Shown here: positions 58,150 through 64,000 of the stretch, piece after piece
Layout: each line of letters begins with the position of its first letter
How positions within the stretch are numbered: the first letter of the stretch is position 1
Assembly: GCF_943736995.1 (NCBI RefSeq)
Contig: NZ_CALSFT010000002.1
Location: 1,302,001 to 1,366,000, forward strand
Direction of reading: 5' to 3'
Origin: Sporosarcina sp. Marseille-Q4943
GTDB lineage: Bacteria; Bacillota; Bacilli; Bacillales_A; Planococcaceae
DNA: 64,000 nucleotides
Notes under the pieces: generated by a model
Database searches by the model: none
What the model was told of the DNA's origin: nothing
The model's input: only the letters and a program-made list of their open reading frames with translations
Program-made: the position numbers and the translations under genes

Positions 58150-59589
58150 ATGGGAATGACAACAAGCATAGAAAACCGTTCGGTATTAAATACTGACGCG
58201 TTTGACAAAAGACGTTTTAATGAGATTTATAGCATGTCTCAAGGAATACAGAAGGTAAGGGATGAAGGGGAGTTGCCAACATTCGAACCTTTATTGGCTG
58301 ACATATGGGCCTCCTTATATAAGATGAAACCGGAAATTAAGGAAGAAGAGGTTTCTGGCGATCTCAAAGTCAATAAATCATTGATGGAGAGAATCATGGC
58401 GGATGAGTCATTCGAAAACTATCGTAGCTTCACCCGATTGGATGATTTATCGTCAGCCATCGGCACTTTGAAATTTGGAGAGAAGACGAATCAATGGTTG
58501 ACTGACCAAAAAATGCAAGATAGTGAACTTCGAAAAAAGATGCAGGAAATTCAAGCGATGCAAAGGCAACTTGAAAAACAGGAACAGCAAAGAGGGGAAG
58601 GAAACGGAAATGAACAGTTGCAGTCCGATCTTTCGCAAGCGATGGCTGGTTTAGACAGTCAGATACAACAATCACTTCAAAATAATAGCCATAGCTTTTC
58701 GAATCGTATGTCCCAAGCTGCACGAGAAACAAGACAAGCGAAAGCAGACTTGAAATCATTGATGGGTGGCATTGGTTCGGGGAGCGGAGAAGCCGAATTG
58801 AAGAGAGTACCACTTCGCGACCAAATATCCTTGGCTGAAAAAGTTGCCACAGATAAACGTTTGATGGAAATCGCGGATTGGGCTGGTCGGTTTAAAAGAA
58901 TAGCGACTAAAAAGCAGAAATCGAAATTTAACGAAGGAATCGAGATGGAAGGTGTTATAACTGGGGATATTATTGAGAAGTTACTGCCAATTGAATTGGG
59001 TTTGTATAAACATCCAACAACCAAAATAGATTTCTTGCGGCGGTTTTCTGAGAGACAAACGATGATGTTCGAGCAAAACGGGAAAGACGCACTTGGCAAA
59101 GGTCCTATCGTTCTCTGTCTTGACCAGTCGGGAAGCATGCGTAAACGTGACTCTCAATCTAAAGGATTTGCGCTTGCGTTATTATCCATTGCCAAAAAGC
59201 AGAAAAGAGATTTTTGTTTGGTCTTGTTTTCCACTCGCACTGTTGTAAAAGTATATGAGAAAGGTAAAATAAAAGCCGCAGACTTGATTGAATTAGCACA
59301 AACATTTTTAAGTGGAGGAACGGATTTCAACCTACCGCTAACTAAAGCAGTTTCGATTATCGAGACCAGCAAATTCAAGAAATCTGATCTCATTTTTATA
59401 ACAGACGGAGAGGACAGCCTAAAAGATTCGTTTATCAAATCGTTTATTTGGAAGAAGGAGAAAATGGATTTTAATGTACTTTCTCTTGTGTTGGGGAACA
59501 ATGCAGAGACAGTTCAGCATTTTTCTGATGAAGTTATACTGATTACTGCTTTGAATGACGAAGGTAGCTTCAAAGCCTTTACTATATGA
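58150..59589 (+). CDS. VWA-domain protein (ViaA-like partner of MoxR)
   Basis: About 479 residues; in-frame starts GTG 58138, GTG 58147, ATG 58150 and ATG 58156 are possible. Helical N-terminal half with a Gln-rich coiled coil (QAMQRQLEKQEQQRG), then a von Willebrand A domain: MIDAS in VLCLDQSGSMRKRDS, Thr in LSGGTDFNLPL and Asp in FITDGEDS. ViaA/CoxE-like VWA proteins act with MoxR ATPases. The pair could disassemble or activate replication or recombination complexes on this element. Confidence 0.85.
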   Translation: MGMTTSIENRSVLNTDAFDKRRFNEIYSMSQGIQKVRDEGELPTFEPLLADIWASLYKMKPEIKEEEVSGDLKVNKSLMERIMADESFENYRSFTRLDDLSSAIGTLKFGEKTNQWLTDQKMQDSELRKKMQEIQAMQRQLEKQEQQRGEGNGNEQLQSDLSQAMAGLDSQIQQSLQNNSHSFSNRMSQAARETRQAKADLKSLMGGIGSGSGEAELKRVPLRDQISLAEKVATDKRLMEIADWAGRFKRIATKKQKSKFNEGIEMEGVITGDIIEKLLPIELGLYKHPTTKIDFLRRFSERQTMMFEQNGKDALGKGPIVLCLDQSGSMRKRDSQSKGFALALLSIAKKQKRDFCLVLFSTRTVVKVYEKGKIKAADLIELAQTFLSGGTDFNLPLTKAVSIIETSKFKKSDLIFITDGEDSLKDSFIKSFIWKKEKMDFNVLSLVLGNNAETVQHFSDEVILITALNDEGSFKAFTI

Positions 59590-59674
59590 GAATAACCTTG
59601 ACAGAGTGAAAGCTGTTCATTATTGGTTATGGGTACGTTTCCATGGGGAGTAAACATTCAATAACAATCTATTC

Positions 59675-59715
59675 GGAGACACAATTCACTTATGAATTAG
59701 TGTCTCCTTTTTTGT
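59675..59715 (+). terminator. Terminator of the MoxR/VWA operon
   Basis: GGAGACAC pairs with GTGTCTCC, with TTCA/TGAA inside, then TTTTTTG. Confidence 0.9.
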
Positions 59716-59850
59716 TACTACATCAATACTTCAATGGATATAATACATTAGTTAGCACATCAATTTGCAAACAAATTGGAGACGCTAAATAAATTTATGC
59801 TGTGTTGTAAGATTTGTGGCGAAATAAAGTTAAATATTGTGAAAGTTTTC

Positions 59851-59876
59851 ACTTAAACTAACGGGTTAGTTGAAGA
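59851..59876. repeat. Palindromic repeat left of the ars operon
   Basis: ACTTAAACTAACGGGTTAGTTGAAG; the right-hand relative is at 62766. AACTAAC/GTTAGTT pair around a short loop. Bases 59715-60011 otherwise hold no gene. Confidence 0.5.
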
Positions 59877-60011
59877 GTGATGAATAACTTGTGTTCAACA
59901 ATCGGACCATAATTTCCTAACTTTAATACAGGAAAATTGAGCTTTTTATCTTGGAATTTCTTCAACGAGGTAAATTGCTTTTTCTGCGTATACCCATGCC
60001 GTTTTTAATAA

Positions 60012-60086
60012 ATCAAAAAAAGTTGATTTAGTAGTTGCATAAACAGACCGATTTCGCATATACTTTTAACATCAAAAAAAATTGAT
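60012..60086 (+). promoter_or_regulatory. ars promoter with two ArsR operators
   Basis: ATCAA-N6-TTGAT at 60012-60027 and 60071-60086 flank TTGCAT (60035-60040), 18 bp, TATACT (60059-60064). The same ATCAA-N6-TTGAT occurs at 60433-60448 between arsR and arsI. Bound ArsR would block the promoter on both sides. Confidence 0.75.
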
Positions 60087-60109
60087 GAAAGGTAAGTGTA
60101 TATACTGAA

Positions 60110-60415
60110 ATGACAAATCAATTTGGGCAATATGAAATGAAGTTTAAAGCCTTAGCCGATCAAAAGCGACTAGAAATCATGTATGAACTCTGCCAAAGAG
60201 GACAAAGTTGTGTATGTGATCTAACGGAAATATTCGACATGTCCCAATCAAAATTGTCTTATCACCTTAAAATCCTACTGGATGCAAACCTGATAACGAA
60301 GGAAACAAAAGGAACATGGAACTATTATGATTTGAACGATGAAGAAGTAAACAATTTACTGTCCGAAGAACTGTGTTGCGTATTTAGAAAGACTGGAAAA
60401 GGAAGCTGCTGCTAA
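60110..60415 (+). CDS. arsR: Arsenic-responsive repressor ArsR
   Basis: 101 residues, winged helix of the ArsR/SmtB family. The As(III) site is the CVCDL motif in QSCVCDLTEIFDMSQSKLSY at the recognition helix; extra cysteines (LCCVF and the final CC) may add ligands. First gene of arsRIBC. Flanked by three ATCAA-N6-TTGAT operators, so self-repressing. As(III) release is expected to derepress the operon. Confidence 0.95.
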   Translation: MTNQFGQYEMKFKALADQKRLEIMYELCQRGQSCVCDLTEIFDMSQSKLSYHLKILLDANLITKETKGTWNYYDLNDEEVNNLLSEELCCVFRKTGKGSCC

Positions 60416-60432
60416 ATTTTTTTAGGGATTAA

Positions 60433-60448
60433 ATCAATTTTTTTTGAT
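60433..60448 (+). promoter_or_regulatory. Third ArsR operator, before arsI
   Basis: ATCAA-N6-TTGAT with exactly the same spacing as the two sites upstream of arsR. It could place a second checkpoint on arsI-arsB-arsC. Confidence 0.65.
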
Positions 60449-60475
60449 ATACCAAAACCTTGGGAGGAATTGTTC

Positions 60476-60904
60476 ATGAAATATGTTCATGTTGGCGTTA
60501 ACGTTACGAATCTAGAGGAATCCATTGCGTTTTACCAAAAGGTATTTGGAGCAGAACCAGTTAAAGTAAAAGCTGATTATGCAAAATTTCTGCTTGAAAG
60601 TCCTGGGCTGAATTTTACACTGAATGTTCGCGATGAAGTAAAGGGGAATCAGGTCAATCATTTCGGTTTTCAAGTGGAAACGAGCGAAGAAATTACAGCT
60701 CATAAGGAAAGACTCGAAAAAGAAGGATTCTTTGCACGCGATGAGATGGATACAACGTGCTGTTATGCCGTGCAGGATAAATTCTGGGTAACAGATCCAG
60801 ACGGAAATGAGTGGGAGTTTTTCTATACGAAAGCTGACAGCGATGTCCATAAGATAGAATCGGCTTGCTGTGTGGCTGGAGATGTAAGCAATTCCTGCTG
60901 CTAA
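60476..60904 (+). CDS. arsI: ArsI-type C-As lyase (glyoxalase fold)
   Basis: 142 residues from ATG 60476 (GGGAGGAA upstream; the TTG at 60470 is too close). Glyoxalase/VOC fold: HVGVNVTNLEESIAFYQKVF at the start, His in NHFGFQV and Glu in GNEWEFFY for the metal. The vicinal cysteines in DTTCCYAVQDKFW mark ArsI, which cleaves the C-As bond of organoarsenicals, over the related CadI annotation. C-terminal CC pairs (ACCVAG; SCC) may bind arsenic. Second gene of the ars operon. Confidence 0.85.
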   Translation: MKYVHVGVNVTNLEESIAFYQKVFGAEPVKVKADYAKFLLESPGLNFTLNVRDEVKGNQVNHFGFQVETSEEITAHKERLEKEGFFARDEMDTTCCYAVQDKFWVTDPDGNEWEFFYTKADSDVHKIESACCVAGDVSNSCC

Positions 60905-60939
60905 GAAGAAGCACATCGTGAATTAATGGAGGTTTAATA

Positions 60940-62235
60940 GTGATTACAGCAATATTAGCAACAATAATTTTTGTAGCAACACTTATTCTTGTCATCTGGC
61001 AGCCAAAAGGGTTGAATATCGGTTGGTCTGCTATTGGTGGAGCCGTATTAGCCTTACTGGTAGGAGTCGTCGATTTTGGCGATGTCAACGAAGTAATCGG
61101 TATTACTTGGAATGCAACCTTATCTTTTGTGGCAATTATCATCATTTCATTAATACTAGATGAGATTGGATTATTTGAATGGGCAGCACTTCATATGGCG
61201 AGGGTTGCCAACGGCAATGGCATCAAAATGTTTGTTTATGTGAGTATTTTGGGAGCCATCGTTGCTGCATTGTTTGCCAACGATGGAGCTGCCTTAATCC
61301 TGACGCCTATCGTGTTAGCAATGGTTCGTAATTTGCAGTTTACAGAGAAAATGATCTTTCCATTCATTATGGCGAGTGGATTTATTGCAGATACGACGTC
61401 CCTTCCGTTCGTTGTCAGTAACTTAGTCAACATTGTATCGGCTGATTTCTTCAATATCGGGTTCGTGGAGTATGCTTCAAGAATGATCATCCCGAACCTT
61501 TTCTCGCTTATCGCAACGATTACGATCCTATTACTTTATTTTAAACGAAGTATTCCAGGTTCGTATGACCTATCTAAATTAAGAACGCCAGCAGAAGCCA
61601 TCAGGGACATCAAAATGTTTCGACTTTCCTGGTATGTGCTTGGGGTATTGCTGATTGGCTACTTTTCAAGCGAATTCACCCAAATCCCCGTTTCATTTGT
61701 TGCAGGGGGCATTGCCATCTTCTTTTTATTGATGGCAAGAAGAAGCAGTGCCGTTAGTACAAAAACAGTTGTAAAAGGTGCACCGTGGAATATCGTGTTT
61801 TTCTCGATCGGGATGTATGTGGTCGTGTATGGTTTAGGAAATGCATGGCTAACGGATTCCTTGGCAAGCGTCATTCAGGCAACTGCCGAACAGGGATTGT
61901 TTGCTGCAACGATTGGAATGGGCTTTATTGCAGCCTTTCTATCATCGATCATGAATAACATGCCAACTGTCATGATTGATGCATTAGCGATTGCTGAAAC
62001 CAATACCTCTGGTACCATTCGGGAAGCTCTTATTTATGCGAATGTCATTGGATCTGACCTAGGTCCCAAAATTACACCCATCGGCTCTTTGGCAACCTTG
62101 GTGTGGTTACATGTTCTATCCCAAAAAGGTGTCAAGATTTCATGGGGAACTTATTTTAAAACAGGTATTGTGTTAACCATCCCAATCCTATTTATCACAT
62201 TACTCGGGCTCTATCTATCATTACTACTTTACTAA
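60940..62235 (+). CDS. arsB: Arsenite permease ArsB
   Basis: 431 residues, about 12 membrane helices of the ArsB/NhaD superfamily. Signature stretches: [18 protein letters not shown], and [15 protein letters not shown] near residue 345. GTG start behind GGAGGTTTAATA. Extrudes arsenite and antimonite. Followed after 13 bp by arsC. Confidence 0.95.
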   Translation: MITAILATIIFVATLILVIWQPKGLNIGWSAIGGAVLALLVGVVDFGDVNEVIGITWNATLSFVAIIIISLILDEIGLFEWAALHMARVANGNGIKMFVYVSILGAIVAALFANDGAALILTPIVLAMVRNLQFTEKMIFPFIMASGFIADTTSLPFVVSNLVNIVSADFFNIGFVEYASRMIIPNLFSLIATITILLLYFKRSIPGSYDLSKLRTPAEAIRDIKMFRLSWYVLGVLLIGYFSSEFTQIPVSFVAGGIAIFFLLMARRSSAVSTKTVVKGAPWNIVFFSIGMYVVVYGLGNAWLTDSLASVIQATAEQGLFAATIGMGFIAAFLSSIMNNMPTVMIDALAIAETNTSGTIREALIYANVIGSDLGPKITPIGSLATLVWLHVLSQKGVKISWGTYFKTGIVLTIPILFITLLGLYLSLLLY

Positions 62236-62248
62236 AGGAGAATTAGTT

Positions 62249-62650
62249 ATGTCGAAAAAATCAATTTATTTCTTGTGTACAGGTAATTCTTGCAGAAGCC
62301 AGATGGCAGAAGGCTGGGCAAAAAAAATATTGGGCGAAGAATGGGAAGTTAAAAGTGCAGGAATCGAAGCTCACGGCTTAAATCCCAGTGCTGTTAAGGC
62401 TATGAAAGAAGCTGGTATTGATATATCGAGCCAAACATCAGACATTATTGAACCTGAAATCTTAAACAATGCGGATTTAGTGGTGACATTGTGTGGCGAT
62501 GCAGCCGACAAATGTCCAATGACACCACCACATGTGAAGCGTGATCACTGGGGATTCGATGATCCAGCAGGAAAAGACTGGTCCGAATTTCAGCGTGTTC
62601 GTGACGAAATTGGTGAACGAATTAAGCGATTTGGTGAAACAGGGAAATAA
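62249..62650 (+). CDS. arsC: Thioredoxin-coupled arsenate reductase ArsC
   Basis: 133 residues of the low-molecular-weight phosphatase type. P-loop [14 protein letters not shown] with catalytic Cys10, then Cys82 and Cys89 in [14 protein letters not shown]. Reduces arsenate to arsenite for ArsB. AAAGGAG upstream. Last gene of the operon. Confidence 0.97.
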   Translation: MSKKSIYFLCTGNSCRSQMAEGWAKKILGEEWEVKSAGIEAHGLNPSAVKAMKEAGIDISSQTSDIIEPEILNNADLVVTLCGDAADKCPMTPPHVKRDHWGFDDPAGKDWSEFQRVRDEIGERIKRFGETGK

Positions 62651-62763
62651 GAAGAACCTTGCTTAAACAAATACAACGGTGATCTTCTAAAGTTATTTAA
62701 TAAAATAAATATTTTTTGCAATTCCATCATTGGATGCAATCGTTGAATCAGCTTTACTTTTCT

Positions 62764-62797
62764 ACTTCAACTAACGAGTGCTTTAGTTGAAGAAGAT
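62764..62797. repeat. Palindromic repeat right of the ars operon
   Basis: CTTCAACTAA...TTAGTTGAAG stem (62766-62794). Related to the repeat at 59851; the two bracket the ars operon in the same orientation. It may also end the arsC message, although the T run is poor. Confidence 0.5.
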
Positions 62798-62863
62798 CTT
62801 TGCTACTCAAGGTGTACTATAATAAAATAGAAGGAATAAAAAAGCTGTAGTGGGGTGTTTACA

Positions 62864-63064
62864 TTGGCTGAAATAATTCCTTTTAAGACAAAGCAACAGA
62901 TTGAAACGGAGAAGGCGAAAAAAACTATCCGTGAATGGGAAAATTACTTAGAGTGGGAAGATGCTAACTGGCATAATGTTATAAATAGAGCTGATGAAGT
63001 CACGGAATTATCAAAAGAAGAGAAGGATTGGCTGAATGACTGGTTGGAGAAGAACGATAATTAG
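62864..63064 (+). CDS. Small charged protein, 66 aa
   Basis: TTG start at 62864 fits the GTGGGGTG site better than GTG 62855. Reads MAEIIPFKTKQQIETEKAKK, then a Trp-rich acidic part (ENYLEWEDANWHNVINR) and a charged helical tail. Unrecognised; small, soluble, helix-rich. Not part of the ars operon. Confidence 0.55.
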   Translation: MAEIIPFKTKQQIETEKAKKTIREWENYLEWEDANWHNVINRADEVTELSKEEKDWLNDWLEKNDN

Positions 63065-63368
63065 TTGAAGTTTTTTTATGGTTATTAAAGATAGAGAGAA
63101 GTTCAGCGTGGATCGGATTTGTTTAAACGCAACACAAATACAACACAAGATAGTTGTAAATGCCGTAACAACAACGTTTCTCGGCGTATATTTACGTCCT
63201 CCTGGGACGTTTTTGTTCTAAAATGAACAAGGTTAGAAATAAGAAGGTGGCCGCAAACGCTGATTTAACAGCGTTTGTGGCCATTCTTTATTTATAGGAT
63301 TGTTCTATTCACTTACTTGACCAGAGTATACGCAGTGAAATATAAACCAAAGAAATGAGACGAGCCTT
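63065..63368. terminator. Intergenic region with two terminators
   Basis: ACGTCC/GGACGT followed by TTTTTG at 63194-63215, and GGTGGCC-CAAACGCTG / CAGCGTTTG-GGCC at 63246-63288 with ATTCTTTATTT behind. No gene. Confidence 0.75.
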
Positions 63369-63614
63369 TTGATATTTTTTAGTATAGGCATTTTAGTTAT
63401 AGGGGTTATTATTGCAATAAGATATAGAAGCATATATCCATTCATTGAAATACTTATCTTTGCAAGTGTTGCATTACTATTTGATCTTACTCAATTAGCT
63501 CTCGGGTTTTTGGGGGATAATTGGATATATCAAATAGCTATTCCCTTTATAGTAACATTGATAGCAGTCTATATTGCATACAGACTAATTAAGAAAATAG
63601 ATTGGCAGTATTGA
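63369..63614 (+). CDS. Small membrane protein, 81 aa
   Basis: Three membrane helices (FFSIGILVIGVIIAI; IEILIFASVALLFDLTQLAL; IAIPFIVTLIAVYIAYRLI), TTG start, weak ribosome site. No family recognised. Confidence 0.45.
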   Translation: MIFFSIGILVIGVIIAIRYRSIYPFIEILIFASVALLFDLTQLALGFLGDNWIYQIAIPFIVTLIAVYIAYRLIKKIDWQY

Positions 63615-64000
63615 GAAATTCATTTTAATTAACACTGAATCATGAATCATCTTTTTCAAGAGTTTAGATGGATCCTAAATTGAAACCTACATTTTAAAAT
63701 TTGAGTGAAATTGTGGTAAAGTATTAATGCGATGACCATGGCAGAAGCGTATATACAAATACATCTAATTATTAAATGTAATACCGCTACAACGTAACAT
63801 CCAATCAAGTAACACTTTTTGAAATAAAAGTTGCAATCGATCGAATGAGAGGGTATATTATTAAACGTCGCATTTTTCGAGAGAGCGAAGACGACAAAGA
63901 AATTATAATTGGTTGTTGACTAACATCAATATAAAATGTTAAGTTATATACCTTGCGCTTCTGAGATGCACAGGCAAGAAAGAATATCAAAAAAAGTTAT
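63615..64000. other. AT-rich end of window, no gene called
   Basis: No frame with a ribosome site. A 61-codon minus-strand frame near 63805-63990 is unconvincing. Confidence 0.4.

Noticed and set aside
60476..60904. CadI (cadmium-induced protein)
   Set aside because: Same fold, but vicinal cysteines and placement between arsR and arsB favour ArsI.
63805..63990. 61-codon minus-strand frame at the window end
   Set aside because: No ribosome site and low-complexity composition.
1..64000. CRISPR arrays, tRNA and rRNA genes
   Set aside because: No regularly spaced direct repeats, cloverleaf with CCA-type ends or rRNA-like conserved stretches were seen on either strand by eye.

Overview
The window looks like part of a large plasmid or integrative element of a low-GC Gram-positive bacterium of the order Bacillales, most likely Planococcaceae (Sporosarcina/Lysinibacillus-like). 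Reasons: strong AAGGAGG ribosome sites, sigmaA-type promoters, U-tailed intrinsic terminators, TTG/GTG starts, Bacillus-type CsoR, ArsR, ResB/ResC, SpoIIP and YolD proteins, and no rRNA, tRNA or chromosomal core operons. The assignment is inferred from protein style; no search was run.

Layout. 1-0.7 kb: 3' end of a truncated gene. 0.86-5.1 kb: recombination operon (RecT-like annealase, CHC2-like zinc protein, SSB, PD-(D/E)XK nuclease). 5.1-7.8 kb: YolD unit and a zinc-ribbon membrane protein. 7.9-9.7 kb: small operon ending in radC. 9.7-18.7 kb: restriction/defence island with a PD-(D/E)XK candidate, a PLD-type (NgoFVII-like) nuclease, a C5-cytosine methyltransferase, a small coiled-coil protein, a GHKL ATPase of paraMORC type, an alpha-helical partner and a GIY-YIG nuclease. 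18.9-26.9 kb: serine resolvase, repeat-led small genes, terminase small-subunit remnants, an ECF sigma/anti-sigma pair, and an MFS pump with an ArsR-type regulator. 26.9-35 kb: a complete System II cytochrome c maturation set (ResA-like, CcdA-like x2, ResB, ResC) with its own two-component system. 35-54.9 kb: copper island (CopB, CopA, CopZ, CsoR, multicopper oxidase, Csp-type storage protein, membrane cupredoxin, YdhK-type lipoprotein, a second two-component system) mixed with cell-wall enzymes (two SpoIIP-like amidases, an NlpC/P60-SLH protein). 55.3-59.7 kb: a third operon of the recombination-module type (DUF6744-like protein, MoxR/RavA-type AAA ATPase, VWA protein). 59.9-62.7 kb: arsRIBC-type arsenic operon. 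The rest holds two small genes.

The most interesting signal is not a protein. Three operons (recT at 1.26 kb, the radC operon at 8.2 kb, the MoxR/VWA operon at 55.7 kb) share one upstream architecture: a promoter with a TTTGC(T/G)A -35 and 17-bp spacer, a leader of roughly 170-190 nt that can fold into the same series of hairpins with compensatory base changes, a conserved GATATATATT stretch, and an intrinsic terminator before the first gene. Two leaders are followed by a second terminator, and further terminators lie between genes of these operons. This fits a cis-acting RNA that attenuates transcription or lets polymerase read through terminators. The accessory islands (9.7-55 kb) lie between the second and third members of this regulon.

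A second repeat family (19.8, 20.1 and 25.8 kb) puts a conserved loop between an anti-SD arm and the ribosome site of small genes, suggesting translational control. The copper, cytochrome-maturation and cell-wall genes plausibly act together outside the membrane: efflux by CopA/CopB, oxidation by the multicopper oxidase, storage by the Csp protein, thiol repair by the thioredoxin-like/CcdA proteins, and wall remodelling by the amidases.
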